A stretch of DNA of 64,000 nucleotides from Amycolatopsis sp. cg9 (GCF_041346945.1 NZ_CP166851.1:1-64000); one strand, 5' to 3'. Positions 16,840 to 25,408 are shown, counted from the stretch's first letter. Made by a program: numbers and translations. The notes: a model not told the origin generated them from the letters alone.

Positions 16840-17721
16840 TTAGTCGAGGCGGACGAGGCGGCGGCAGCGGGTGGCCGCGTGCACGGTGCCGGACTCCTCG
16901 AGGGAGCCGCGGTTCCACCGCTCGAAGGCCACGACCTTCTGCCGGCGGCGGCAGGTGCACCACCTGGTGCTCTCGACCGCGCCGACGTGGTCGCCGACGA
17001 GGATGAAGCTGGCGGTGGGCGTGCCGAACAGGTTCAGGCCGTCGCTGAACGGCACGTCGATGTTGCGGATGTCGGGCGAGTCGAGCTCGGCGGCGAGCCG
17101 GGTCCACCGCCGGAGCCGGTCGGTGACCTGGTGCGGTGTGAGCGGGGAGGGCCCGGTCAGGGACACCCACTCCTCGCCGTTGAACATCTGCCAGGAAGCA
17201 CCCTCGTCGAGGCCGCGGGCGTCGGCGGTGAGCTTGGCGGCCAGCCGCTCGCGATCGGCGCGGCGGGCGATGATCCGGTTCCACATCAGCGGCGCGCCGC
17301 GGTACGGCCCCCAGCTGGCGGCCTCGCGCGAGAGGTAGCTGCGGACGAGGAACTGGCCCTTGGTGCGCATCTCGGCGACCAGCTGCGCGGTCTCGGACTC
17401 GTTGATGATCTCGTCGAGCACGGTCTCCATGCCCATGAAGCCGGTGTCCATCGGCTCGCCGTCCTGGAGGCTGCGCTGGAGGAACTGCTCGAGCTGGCGG
17501 TCGCCGAACCTGGTGTGGTCGTAGGCGTAGAAGGTCGTGGGGCCGCCGCAGCCTTCGTTGGCGATGCGGCCGACGACACCGAGTTCGGGGTGCACGAGTT
17601 CGGCGCTGTAGGCGACGCCGCGGCCGGTCTCCAACTCGTTGAACCCGCTGACGGTGAACGCGTACGGGGCTTCGATTCCGGTGTGCGGCCAGCGGATGCG
17701 GGATTCGATGATGGTGGGCAC
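16840..17721 (-). CDS. hypothetical protein, 293 aa
   Basis: The GTG at 17721 has GGAGG seven bases upstream. The protein is acidic, with a helical middle (residues 90-180), and ends in an arginine-rich tail with Cys (TRWCTCRRRQK, CRRL). No family is recognised. Both neighbouring spacers carry the same 53-base hairpin. Confidence 0.65.
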   Translation of the reverse strand: MPTIIESRIRWPHTGIEAPYAFTVSGFNELETGRGVAYSAELVHPELGVVGRIANEGCGGPTTFYAYDHTRFGDRQLEQFLQRSLQDGEPMDTGFMGMETVLDEIINESETAQLVAEMRTKGQFLVRSYLSREAASWGPYRGAPLMWNRIIARRADRERLAAKLTADARGLDEGASWQMFNGEEWVSLTGPSPLTPHQVTDRLRRWTRLAAELDSPDIRNIDVPFSDGLNLFGTPTASFILVGDHVGAVESTRWCTCRRRQKVVAFERWNRGSLEESGTVHAATRCRRLVRLD

Positions 17722-17772
17722 AGGTGGTCCTCCGGTGTTCAGGAGACGTCGGGCCGCTGGGTGAAGGGCCCT

Positions 17773-17825
17773 GGACAGCGCGAAGGCCCGGCGCCGGTTC
17801 GCGGGGAACCGGGGCCGGGCCTTCG
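17773..17825. repeat. 53-base hairpin repeat, copy 2
   Basis: Near-identical to 16741-16793. Its stem is better paired (GGTTC/GAACC with loop GCGGG), consistent with a functional hairpin. Confidence 0.75.
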
Positions 17826-17857
17826 CCTGGGTGGAAGAGGTGGCGGCGGATGCCAGC

Positions 17858-18235
17858 TCAGGAGTGGGTGACCTTGCAGGAGCTCAGCGGCACGCCGGGC
17901 AGGTCGTAGCTGTCGCGGCCAGCCAGGTGGCCGAACTTCTCCGAGGAGAACGCCAGCGTGTTCGTCGACCCCTTGTCGAGGGTGACGGTGGCGCGCCGCT
18001 GACCGCGGCCGCCGCTGGTGATCGTCGTGACGACGCCGGTCAGGCCGTTGAGGTACTGCGGCGAGAGATCCACCAGGGTGACCTTCGCCTGCTCGGTCAC
18101 CTCGGCCGCGACCTTCTCGCGCAGGACACCGCGGCGCGACTTCGTCGCCTTGGTGATGGCGTCGAGGTCGTTTTCCTCGGCGTGCTCGAGAACGAAGGCG
18201 ACGACGGCGCGCAGCTCCAGGGTTGCTGTGGACAT
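17858..18235 (-). CDS. hypothetical protein, 125 aa
   Basis: The ATG at 18235 has AAGGAG seven bases upstream. The helical N-terminal half is followed by a beta-rich half that contains GRGQRRATVTLDKGSTNTLAFSS. The shape recalls a small nucleic-acid-binding barrel, but the resemblance is not strong enough to name. Confidence 0.6.
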   Translation of the reverse strand: MSTATLELRAVVAFVLEHAEENDLDAITKATKSRRGVLREKVAAEVTEQAKVTLVDLSPQYLNGLTGVVTTITSGGRGQRRATVTLDKGSTNTLAFSSEKFGHLAGRDSYDLPGVPLSSCKVTHS

Positions 18236-18270
18236 GCGGAACTCCTTGCGGGACTGGGGGAATCGGGTGC

Positions 18271-18298
18271 GGTGGTGCCGCGATCACGCGGCACCACC
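18271..18298. terminator. perfect hairpin
   Basis: 12-base arms GGTGGTGCCGCG / CGCGGCACCACC with loop ATCA, between the stop at 18343 and the start at 18235. Confidence 0.6.
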
Positions 18299-18342
18299 AG
18301 CGGTGTCGAGGGCCTTGCTGGGCGGCGACGGCGGCATTGCAG

Positions 18343-18771
18343 TCAGCAGCTGGCCCAGCCGAAGAACAGCCAGCCGGTCACCTCGGGGCTCGCGGTGATG
18401 GAGCTGTTCCCGCCGGCGGCGGGGTCGCCGTGAGCGGCTTCGATCTCGGCGGGCTTGTCGAGCCGCTGTGCGGTGGCGCGGATCGGCGCGCTGGGTGTGT
18501 CGCGGGATCCGCCGCACACCGGGATGGCCCCGGCGGGGCCCCACTTGTCGCAGATGCGCTCGTCGTTGTCGCGGATCAGCTTGTCCGCCAGGGCCTCGGC
18601 GTCGCTTTCCGAGAGCGGCGGACCGTCGATGACGATGTACTCGTCCTTCTCGGCGACGCTGCCGGTGTAGCCGCCGTGGCCGTAGTCGTACTGGGCCTGC
18701 TCGACGGCCGCGCGGAATGCGGCGTCGACGTCGGCGCCTTCGGAGTAGGTGGTGAAGGCTTCTGCGCCCAT
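18343..18771 (-). CDS. conserved-type hypothetical protein, 142 aa
   Basis: The ATG at 18771 has GAGGAG upstream. The N-terminal part reads VDAAFRAAVEQAQYDYGHGGYTGSVAEKDEY, and later DERICDKWGPAGAIPV; this pattern recurs in unknown proteins of actinobacteria and their plasmids. The C-terminus ends WLFFGWASC. No function is known to me. Confidence 0.65.
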   Translation of the reverse strand: MGAEAFTTYSEGADVDAAFRAAVEQAQYDYGHGGYTGSVAEKDEYIVIDGPPLSESDAEALADKLIRDNDERICDKWGPAGAIPVCGGSRDTPSAPIRATAQRLDKPAEIEAAHGDPAAGGNSSITASPEVTGWLFFGWASC

Positions 18772-19134
18772 GGGCGGGTTTCTCCTCGGCTGCTGGTCGT
18801 CCAGCGGCAGCCCCGAAGTCCCTGTTCACCGAAGGTGCAGGCGGGTTTGTGCTGCCGCGCCCCGCGGTTCGGCGGGACGCGCTCGGTCGGCGCCGGCGGC
18901 GGGAAGGGGGTCAAGCTCGCGGGTGCTGTTCCCGCGGGCTTGACGCCCGACCGGCGGCGGCGCAGCGTGCGCGACGTCCCGCCGGACCGCGGGCGTGGCA
19001 GGAGGAGATAGGGAGAGTGGATCGAGGCGCCCGTCGCTTCTGGTCCACAACAGCGGGAGTTCGTGCTGGCTACGCACTTCTGCTGTTCAGCGCCTTGACC
19101 TGTGCGGTGTTGGCGACGCGGGATGGGTCCCGAT
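18772..19134. other. 363-base gene-free spacer
   Basis: It holds the hairpin at 18910-18944 with outer pairing arms, and a CTGAACAG word (minus orientation) at 19083-19090. A short open frame on the minus strand (19077-18826) crosses the hairpin and has no ribosome binding site, so I do not call it a gene. Confidence 0.5.
18910..18944. repeat. nested hairpin spacer
   Basis: GTCAAGC and CGCGGG pair with CCCGCG and GCTTGAC around TGCTGTT. Outer arms CCGCGGTTCGGCGGGACGCG (18863) and its near-complement (about 18970-18992) extend the fold. Confidence 0.6.
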
Positions 19135-20331
19135 TCAGTGGGACCGGATGGCCGGGCTCGTGCGGGCGGCGCTGAGCGGCAGGCAGCCGGCGAGTGCCAG
19201 GGCCGCGGCGGCCATGGGCAGCCAGGTGGGGCCGGCGTGGTCGGTGAGGGCGCCGCCGAGGACACCGCCGATGCCCATGCCGAGGTAGACGATGCCGCCG
19301 CCGAGGGACAGCAACAGCGGCGTGGTCCGGTTGTCGCCGAGGTCGGACAGCCATGCGTTCAGCGGCGGGGCCGCCGACCACGCCGCCGCTCCCCACGCGG
19401 CAACGACGAGCAGCGTGGTGACGGGATTGGCGGTGGCGGGGTCGAGCAGGAACAGCGCCGCGGCCGCGCTGCCGCTGCCACCGAGCAGGACGGCACGGGG
19501 GCCGAACCGGTCGATCAGGTGACCGGCGGCGAGGGTTCCGATGACCGCGCCGAGGCCGTAGGCGGCCAGGTAGACGCCGATCGGCACGCCGCTGCCGCGG
19601 TGAGTTCCCAGCAGCAGCGCGAGGTAGGGGTAGACCGCGCCGGTGCTGGTCCAGGTGAGGATGCCGCCGCCCAGGACGCCGGCGACGCCGGGCCTCGCGG
19701 CGGCGGCCAGCCGCTCACGCAGGCCCTGCTCGGGCGGGGCGGCGGCGGTCGGGGCGGTGGCCGCGACGACGACCGCCGCGCCGGCGCACAGCGCGGCGAT
19801 CAGTGCCATGGCGATCCGGAACCCGGCGACGCTGGCGACCGCGGCGGCGCCGGGAACCCCGAGCAGCAGCGACAGGGTCAGCCCGGTCAAGGTGCGGGCG
19901 ATCGCGGGGGAGCTCCGGGTGGGTGCGACTGTGCGTGCGGCCAGGCCCACCGCGGTGGCGGTGGTCAGCGCCGCGCCCAGAGCGGTCAGCACCCGGCCTG
20001 CGACCAGGAGCGTGTAGGTCGGCGCGGCGGCCACGAGGAGGTCTCCGGCGCTGAGGGTGAGCAGGCAGACGGCCAGGAGTTGACGCCGTTCCCAACTGCC
20101 GGTGGCGACGGCGAGCAGGGGGCCAGCCAGTCCGCAGATGGCGGCGAACACGGTGGCCAGCTGGGCCGCGACCACGCCGGAGGTGTGCAGTTCGGCGATG
20201 AGGGAGGGCAGGAGCCCGGCGACGGCGTGCCCGCTCGTGCCCACGCAGAAGGTGGCCAGAATGGGGCCGGTCAGCGGCGGGATCCGGTGGGCTGCCGTTG
20301 CCAGGCCGCGTCGCGTGGGCGCGGTGATCAT
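19135..20331 (-). CDS. MFS transporter, DHA1-like
   Basis: This 398-residue protein has about 12 hydrophobic segments and the layout of drug:proton antiporters. The loop after helix 2 contains GSWERRQLL and the loop between the two halves is charged (PPEQGLRERL). The mid-protein loop HLIDRFGPRAVLLGG is the typical motif at the start of the second half. It starts at the ATG at 20331 or a GTG at 20340, a few bases after the preceding stop, so it is coupled to the YkuD-like gene. The likely role is export of a small molecule; the substrate is unknown. Confidence 0.85.
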   Translation of the reverse strand: MITAPTRRGLATAAHRIPPLTGPILATFCVGTSGHAVAGLLPSLIAELHTSGVVAAQLATVFAAICGLAGPLLAVATGSWERRQLLAVCLLTLSAGDLLVAAAPTYTLLVAGRVLTALGAALTTATAVGLAARTVAPTRSSPAIARTLTGLTLSLLLGVPGAAAVASVAGFRIAMALIAALCAGAAVVVAATAPTAAAPPEQGLRERLAAAARPGVAGVLGGGILTWTSTGAVYPYLALLLGTHRGSGVPIGVYLAAYGLGAVIGTLAAGHLIDRFGPRAVLLGGSGSAAAALFLLDPATANPVTTLLVVAAWGAAAWSAAPPLNAWLSDLGDNRTTPLLLSLGGGIVYLGMGIGGVLGGALTDHAGPTWLPMAAAALALAGCLPLSAARTSPAIRSH

Positions 20332-20345
20332 GGAGATCACGGGCG

Positions 20346-21068
20346 CTACCGGATGAGCACGGCGGTGCCGGGGGTAGCGCACACGGCCAGCACCGGGACG
20401 GCGTCGGGCGGCACAACCACCGATCCGTCGGTGGAGGACAGTCCCTGGGCCGCGCCCGGCCAGGTGTGCAGCCCGACCGCAGCCATCCGGGCACCCCAAG
20501 CCAGGTGGGTGCTCATGTGGCTGGCCAGCAGCACAGCGCGATCGACCAAGCCGCGGTCGGGCCGAATCTCGCCGAGGACGAAGGTGCGACCACGTGGGGT
20601 CGGGCTGGTGGGGCGTCCGACTCCGGCGGGCCAGGTCACCAGGTTGCGGCCGTGGTGCAGGGTGACCGAGCGCGCTGCGGTGTCGACCGTGATGTGGGTC
20701 GGGTGATCGACCGTCTCGACACGGTCGTCCAGGCGCAGCCAGCCGACGGCGCCGTCCGGGCGGACCGGCAGCAGCACTTGTGCCCAGCCGTGTCGCTCGT
20801 CGACGACCGGCAGCCAGGTGGGCATGCCGGGATGGGCCTGCACCGGGAGCACGGCGAACGCTTCGCCGCCGGGCACGCGGTGGACCGGGATGGGCGTGCG
20901 TGGCCGGAGGCGGACGGGCAGCGGGCGGTCGGGCAGCGCCTGGTCGCGGGGCGCGGACGCGATGGTGGACGACCAGGTCGCCACGGGCAACGCGGGCGGT
21001 TGCCGGTCGTCGGGGCGCGGCACGCCCGGCGGGGTGGAGTGTTCGGCCAGGCGCAGGGTTTGGCTCAC
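20346..21068 (-). CDS. YkuD-fold (L,D-transpeptidase-like) protein lacking the catalytic Cys
   Basis: The C-terminal half follows the YkuD pattern: ITVDTAARSVTLHHGRNLVTWPAGVG, then TPRGRTFVLGEI, GLHTWPG and a final VPVLAVCATPGTAVLI. In active L,D-transpeptidases the motif is SHGCxR. Here it reads STDGSVV, so the nucleophilic Cys and the Arg are missing. There is no signal peptide. It may be an inactive or repurposed member. The GTG start at 21068 follows GGGGGAACCACC. It sits between a MetE-like gene and an MFS gene, in one operon with both. Confidence 0.65.
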   Translation of the reverse strand: MSQTLRLAEHSTPPGVPRPDDRQPPALPVATWSSTIASAPRDQALPDRPLPVRLRPRTPIPVHRVPGGEAFAVLPVQAHPGMPTWLPVVDERHGWAQVLLPVRPDGAVGWLRLDDRVETVDHPTHITVDTAARSVTLHHGRNLVTWPAGVGRPTSPTPRGRTFVLGEIRPDRGLVDRAVLLASHMSTHLAWGARMAAVGLHTWPGAAQGLSSTDGSVVVPPDAVPVLAVCATPGTAVLIR

Positions 21069-21134
21069 GGTGGTTCCCCCGGAAGCAGATGGACGCGGTC
21101 CGGCGCGGGCCGCGGCGTGTGGTGGATGTGGTGG

Positions 21135-22295
21135 TTACGGCGTGGTCGGGACGGGCGCGGCGGAGAGCTGCCAGGCCAGCGCGATGTTGGCTTCGGCCTC
21201 CTCTGGGGTGCGACGGCCCAGGCCGCAGGCGGCGGCGACCGCGTCGACGGGCCGGCCGAGGGCCTGCTCGACGAGTTCGAGGGCGCGGGCGGAGGCGTGC
21301 GGGTGGTGCTCGTCCACCAGACCCGCGTACAGCTGGACATCGGCGCGCAGGCGGCGCAGGACCTCGTAGTCGGACGGCCTGGTCGACGGCGCGGTCTCGC
21401 CGTCGCACAAGGCGATGTGCAGCGGCGGCATCGGGTAGCCCGCGCGGTCCAACCGGGCGGCGAGGGCGTTGGTAAAGGCGACCAGCGGTGCCAGGTCCCG
21501 CATGCCGGAGATCGGTTTGTGCTCGAGGTCGCCGCGGCACCAACCGTGCAGGACGAGCAGGGTCTGCGGGGGCAGGGCGGTGATGACGCCAGCGAGCTGG
21601 CGGGTCAGCATCCGGGTCACCAGGGGCCACGCCGCGCGGGGCGCCCGGTCGTAGGCGACCATGACCGCGGGGCTTTCCAGCTGGATGACGATGTCCTCGC
21701 TCCACCGGTCGGCGAGCTGCCGGATCTGGTCGACCTCGGCCACGATCGCGGCGGTGAACGTCGGCAGGTGTGCGAGCGCGCTGCGGATCGCGCGCAGCGC
21801 GGCGGCCGCGGGCAGCAGACGCATCGTCGCGGCGGGCACGCCGAAGGCGAACAGGCTCAGGTCCAGCGGCGCGGGCATCGAGACCTGGTACGGCGGCAGG
21901 TCCGCGGCACTGAGCTGGCGGCGGGCGGCGATCGCGGCCGAGACCTCCTGGGCGCGGCGCGGGCCGACGTCGCCGGGTGCGAGGGTGTCGCCGGGCCGCA
22001 GCCGGTAGGCCGGCATCCGGGTGTAGCCGGAGGAGTCGCCGTCCAGTACGAGTTCGAACGGGCCGCGATCGCGCAGGCTCTCCAGCCAGTCGATGATCCA
22101 GCGCGGGTCGCGGTCGCAGGGCAGCGTGGTCAGCCGCATGGCGCCGGCGTGGTCGAGCAGCCACTGCATGCCTGCCCGGTCGGTTGGCGCCACCGCGGGC
22201 GGCAGCGATCCGACGAAGTGCACTTGGCGTCGTGCCTCCGGGTCGCCGGAGTCGGCGGATGCTTCTGCTGAGCTGCGGTGATCCAGCAGTGACAT
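21135..22295 (-). CDS. MetE/UROD-like barrel protein
   Basis: This 386-residue protein resembles the C-terminal barrel of cobalamin-independent methionine synthase and related UROD-like enzymes. It carries VHFVGSLPP at the N-terminus, then FELVLDGDSSGYTRMPAYRL, IVIQLESP, LLVLHGWCRGD (possible zinc ligands His and Cys) and AACGLGRRTPEEAEANIALA near the end. It is about half the size of MetE, so it is a single barrel. The reaction is unknown; methyl or alkyl transfer to a thiol would fit the fold (inference). The start is two bases after the preceding stop. Confidence 0.6.
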   Translation of the reverse strand: MSLLDHRSSAEASADSGDPEARRQVHFVGSLPPAVAPTDRAGMQWLLDHAGAMRLTTLPCDRDPRWIIDWLESLRDRGPFELVLDGDSSGYTRMPAYRLRPGDTLAPGDVGPRRAQEVSAAIAARRQLSAADLPPYQVSMPAPLDLSLFAFGVPAATMRLLPAAAALRAIRSALAHLPTFTAAIVAEVDQIRQLADRWSEDIVIQLESPAVMVAYDRAPRAAWPLVTRMLTRQLAGVITALPPQTLLVLHGWCRGDLEHKPISGMRDLAPLVAFTNALAARLDRAGYPMPPLHIALCDGETAPSTRPSDYEVLRRLRADVQLYAGLVDEHHPHASARALELVEQALGRPVDAVAAACGLGRRTPEEAEANIALAWQLSAAPVPTTP

Positions 22296-22297
22296 GG

Positions 22298-22552
22298 TCA
22301 GTCTCCCTCCCGCGCCGAGTCAGCGGCGTCCTCGTCCTGGGGCTCGCCGGGGATCTCGTCCGGGACGCTGGAGGAAACTTCGTCGGGCACCTTGCCGGTG
22401 ACCAGCTGCCAGGCTGAGCATGATCCGCACCAGCCGTAGGGCGACTGGGGGCCACCCTCGTCTTGTTCCTCGACCTCGGCCGGCACCGTGTACGAGTGCC
22501 CGCAGAGCAGGTCGTAGCGGACCTTGCGGTGGTCCACGCTCGGCGTGCTCAT
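22298..22552 (-). CDS. small zinc-ribbon protein, 84 aa
   Basis: It starts at the ATG at 22552 with GGAGG upstream. DLLCGHSY and WCGSCSAW give a C-x-H and C-x2-C set that could bind one zinc; the tail is very acidic. It is the first gene of the operon 22552-19135, downstream of a possible operator at 22601-22679. Confidence 0.6.
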   Translation of the reverse strand: MSTPSVDHRKVRYDLLCGHSYTVPAEVEEQDEGGPQSPYGWCGSCSAWQLVTGKVPDEVSSSVPDEIPGEPQDEDAADSAREGD

Positions 22553-22600
22553 AGCCACTCGCCTCCTCCCCGACGATTCCGCCAACTAGACGTCCATATG

Positions 22601-22679
22601 AGTTGACGTACAGGCAGACGGTAACCCTGCAAGGGGTGGTGATGTCAACTGGTGTGGACGTATTGCCCAGCGCGTTGAC
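22601..22679. promoter_or_regulatory. GTTGAC repeats between divergent genes
   Basis: GTTGAC at 22602-22607 and the inverted GTCAAC at 22644-22649 form an inverted repeat (AGTTGAC ... GTCAACT). A third GTTGAC is at 22674-22679. The region is AT-richer than its surroundings and lies between the starts at 22552 (minus) and 22782 (plus), so it probably holds both promoters. Confidence 0.45.
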
Positions 22680-22781
22680 GTGGCACAGCTGCGGCACTGG
22701 TGATCATCCGATGAGGGGTGATCGGCGAGATCCCGCCTCGTGACGAGGTTTGATCAGCTCCCCGGCGCGAGTTTGTGGATC

Positions 22782-23360
22782 ATGAGCACTTCGACAGATC
22801 GGGCGGTCGTCCTGCTGCTGAGCTGGCTGGGCGGCCTCGCCGGTCACTACAGCGGCGACTACCTCGTCCAGCGCGACTGCGACGCGCAGCGCAAGCAGGA
22901 GCGCAACGCGGCCGGGCGGCGGGCGCTCCTGCGGCACGTGGTCACGTACGCGCTGAGCCTGGCCGGCACCCGCGCCGTGGCGTATCGGGTGGCCCGAACG
23001 CGGGTGCCGTTGCGCGCGCAGGTGATCGCCGCGGTCGTCGAGGCGGTGCTGCACGCGCTCATCGACGACGGCCGGCTGCTGCGCCGCTACGCCGAGCTCG
23101 TCGGCAAGACGCGGTTCCACGAGCTCGCCGACCAGGGGATCAACGGACGATCATTGCTCGACCAGGCGGCTCATCTCGGTGTGCAGCTGCCGATCGGCGC
23201 GGCCATGACCGCGGTGGTGGCCGGGCTGGCGACGTCGTCAGCCGGACCGCTGGACCTCGTCCCAGCTCCAGAGCCCGCGGGAGGGGATCGGAGCCGGAAC
23301 GGGGAGACTGCTGCGCTGGGTCAGATCAGATCGGTGTCGAAGTGCGCGGACCTCGAGTAG
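22782..23360 (+). CDS. DUF3307-like membrane protein
   Basis: Residues 10-35 read LLSWLGGLAGHYSGDYLVQRD, a form of the DUF3307 signature (membrane helix, H..(S/A)D(Y/F).(L)Q). A KQERN linker and a second hydrophobic segment (HVVTYALSLAGTRAVAYRV) follow. A conserved histidine-rich helix (VVEAVLHALIDDGRLL) and a third hydrophobic stretch lie near the C-terminus. The family is found on phages and plasmids, with no assigned function. Its 3' end overlaps the convergent gene by 40 bases. Confidence 0.6.
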   Translation: MSTSTDRAVVLLLSWLGGLAGHYSGDYLVQRDCDAQRKQERNAAGRRALLRHVVTYALSLAGTRAVAYRVARTRVPLRAQVIAAVVEAVLHALIDDGRLLRRYAELVGKTRFHELADQGINGRSLLDQAAHLGVQLPIGAAMTAVVAGLATSSAGPLDLVPAPEPAGGDRSRNGETAALGQIRSVSKCADLE

Positions 23361-24448
23361 AGCAGGCGGTAGCAGGCGGAGAAGTTCTCCACGGCCATGC
23401 CGCCGGGCTGGAGCCACTGGTCGGCAATCTTCTTCCAGCCCTCGGCGCCGTACTTCTCATCGGCATAGGAGGAGATGAAGCCGGCCAGGGTCTCGGCGAC
23501 CTCGGTGTAGCGGTCGGGGCCGGCGGTCCAGCGGCGCAGCACCGCCGCGATCTGGTCGCGGGCCTCCTTGTGCACCCGGCGGGGGCTGGGCCCGCTCTGG
23601 CGGCGTTGTTCCACCGACAGGCTCTGCTTGTTCGGGTACAGATTCAGCTCGTTGCCGAACCAGACGATCGGCATGATCAGCTCGGCTTCCCAGGAGCCGG
23701 GTCGTCCGGCGGTCAGGGACCGCTGGGCGTAGTTGGCGGTCTTGCTGACGTCGCTGTCCCACGGGCCGAACCGCTCACGAGCCTCGTGGTGCAGTTGTTC
23801 CAGCGCCGAGGCGAGGCTGCCGATCAGTTTGCGGCCGGCCAGGTCGAACGCGGCGCGCAGGTCGGCTTCGTCTTGGTCGGTCATCGGCAGAACCGGCCGC
23901 CACGGGCCGAAGTGCTTGTCGATTTCCGCCAGCGGGCGTGCCTCCAGCAGCCGGCGACCGAGGTCGAACCTCTTCGCCTGGTAGCCGTGGCGGTCGGTGG
24001 TGGTGTTCTCGATCCTGTCGATGATCAGCTCGACGCGCTCGGCGGTGATCGCGTCGTCGTCCAGCCGCTCGGCCAGGGCCTGCGCGGTCGAGACCCACCG
24101 CAGTCCCAGTGGAAGGAGTTCAACGATGGCCGCGACCTGCTCGATGCTCAGGGTCGGGTGGCCGGGCTGTTCGGCCAGCTCCGCAAGCTGTTCGTCGGTG
24201 AGGGGTCGCGGACAGGAGGCAGTCGGGTCGTATCCGTGGAAGTTGCCGTTACCGCAGGTGAGCCAGCCGAAGTTCTCACTGTCGGCGATGCGGTACAGGT
24301 CGTGGTCCTCGCCCGCGGCGGAGTCGGCGGCGGGGGTCGCGTCCGCGGTCCCGGTGAGCGTGGCGTGGGCCGCGACGTAGCTGAGTCCGTGCTGGGCGGC
24401 GTAGTCGCGCACCTTGGTGCGCAAGCTGGCGCTGCTGTTCTTGGGCAT
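23321..24448 (-). CDS. hypothetical protein, 375 aa
   Basis: The ATG at 24448 follows GGAACGG. The N-terminal 30 residues (SLRTKVRDYAAQHGLSYVAAHATLTG) look like a short DNA-binding or oligomerisation helix pair common in plasmid proteins. The rest is helical and acidic with no known domain. The reading frame remains open upstream, but that part shows no coding character. Confidence 0.6.
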   Translation of the reverse strand: MPKNSSASLRTKVRDYAAQHGLSYVAAHATLTGTADATPAADSAAGEDHDLYRIADSENFGWLTCGNGNFHGYDPTASCPRPLTDEQLAELAEQPGHPTLSIEQVAAIVELLPLGLRWVSTAQALAERLDDDAITAERVELIIDRIENTTTDRHGYQAKRFDLGRRLLEARPLAEIDKHFGPWRPVLPMTDQDEADLRAAFDLAGRKLIGSLASALEQLHHEARERFGPWDSDVSKTANYAQRSLTAGRPGSWEAELIMPIVWFGNELNLYPNKQSLSVEQRRQSGPSPRRVHKEARDQIAAVLRRWTAGPDRYTEVAETLAGFISSYADEKYGAEGWKKIADQWLQPGGMAVENFSACYRLLYSRSAHFDTDLI

Positions 24449-24716
24449 GATCGTCCGTTCCGGCTCGGTCCCCACGCCACCGGCCTCGACGATGTCCGCA
24501 CAGGCCGAACTCACCGCGGGCCCCGGGGGACCATTGGCCGACAACATCGCCTCCCGGCGTGGGCGGGGCGAATGCGGCTCCAGCGTGCGCGTCCTGACTA
24601 GCCGATGACGATACCGGTCGCCAGGGCACGTGGCTGACGTCGTTCTCGGATCGGCGCGCCGGTCTGGCCGCAGGGCGACGCAGTTCTTCTCGTTACTCTT
24701 CGTCTGCGTGAGCGCG

Positions 24717-25013
24717 TTAGTCGTCGGCGTCCCGTTCGTAGGTGCCGGCGGGGAAGTCGCCTTCGAGGTACAGCACGGTGGTCCGTTCACCGATGCGGCC
24801 GGTGAGGTTGGCTTCGGCGGCGGTCTCGATGCCGATCACGATCTGCTCGCCGTTCAGGTCGCCGCCGGGCTGGTCCAGCGTGTCGATGACGACGAGGCGG
24901 TCGTCGGGAACGTTCAGTGGCACGGTGTCGGGCACGCCCAGGGCGCGGACAAGATCGCGTGCGGTCCGCGGGCTGTGCGCGGGCTTGTACTCGTATTCCT
25001 CAAGACGCGTCAT
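24717..25013 (-). CDS. hypothetical protein, 98 aa
   Basis: It is acidic and beta-rich (VVIDTLDQPGGDLNGEQIVIGIE). The start ATG overlaps the stop of the upstream gene (ATGA), so it is translationally coupled and under the same control as 25010-25408. No family is recognised. Confidence 0.65.
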   Translation of the reverse strand: MTRLEEYEYKPAHSPRTARDLVRALGVPDTVPLNVPDDRLVVIDTLDQPGGDLNGEQIVIGIETAAEANLTGRIGERTTVLYLEGDFPAGTYERDADD

Positions 25014-25408
25014 CGGAGCCCTTCCTCGGGATGAGCCGAGCTTCGGTGCGAGCTCGCCGCGGTGCCGGCCGGATCGTCGAAGTAGGCCACGGAGTTGCGG
25101 GAGGGGTGCGGCGTGGTGGTGGGCTGCCCGACGCGGGCGTCGCCGAGCAGCAGGTCGCCTTCCAGGGCGTAGCGCCCGCCGCACTTGGTGATGCCGGTGA
25201 TCCTCGCGACGGCCAGGACCGTCCCGTCCAGATCGACGACCTGCACCTCGTCCTGTTGGAGGGCCCGGTCGGTCCTGAGCACCCATACGCCCCGGCCGGC
25301 TTCCCAGGCTTCCTGCTCGGACATCCCCGGCCAGCTGCCGATGCGCGAGCGCCCCAGCCAGTCGTTTGCCGGCGCGGCCCGCTCCTGGCCGAGCTGAATC
25401 TGCAACAC
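25010..25408 (-). CDS. hypothetical protein, 132 aa
   Basis: I choose the GTG at 25408 because GGAGG lies five bases upstream; an ATG at 25420 in the same frame would be leaderless. The centre is beta-rich (VQVVDLDGTVLAVARITGITKCGGRYALEGDLLLGDARVG), like a small barrel. A perfect 25-base-arm inverted repeat lies directly upstream. The function is unknown. Confidence 0.65.
   Translation of the reverse strand: MLQIQLGQERAAPANDWLGRSRIGSWPGMSEQEAWEAGRGVWVLRTDRALQQDEVQVVDLDGTVLAVARITGITKCGGRYALEGDLLLGDARVGQPTTTPHPSRNSVAYFDDPAGTAASSHRSSAHPEEGLR

Noticed and set aside
545..18944. An integron-like cassette array, with hairpin spacers as attC sites.
   Set aside because: The layout of one gene plus one hairpin in one direction invites the idea, but I do not find paired RYYYAAC/GTTRRRY core sites at the outer ends of the spacers. 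The only recombinase seen is XerC/D-like and far away. Terminators are the simpler reading.
18826..19077. An 83-codon minus-strand frame in the spacer before 18771.
   Set aside because: It spans a hairpin, has no ribosome binding site and shows low-complexity Arg/Pro/Ala composition.
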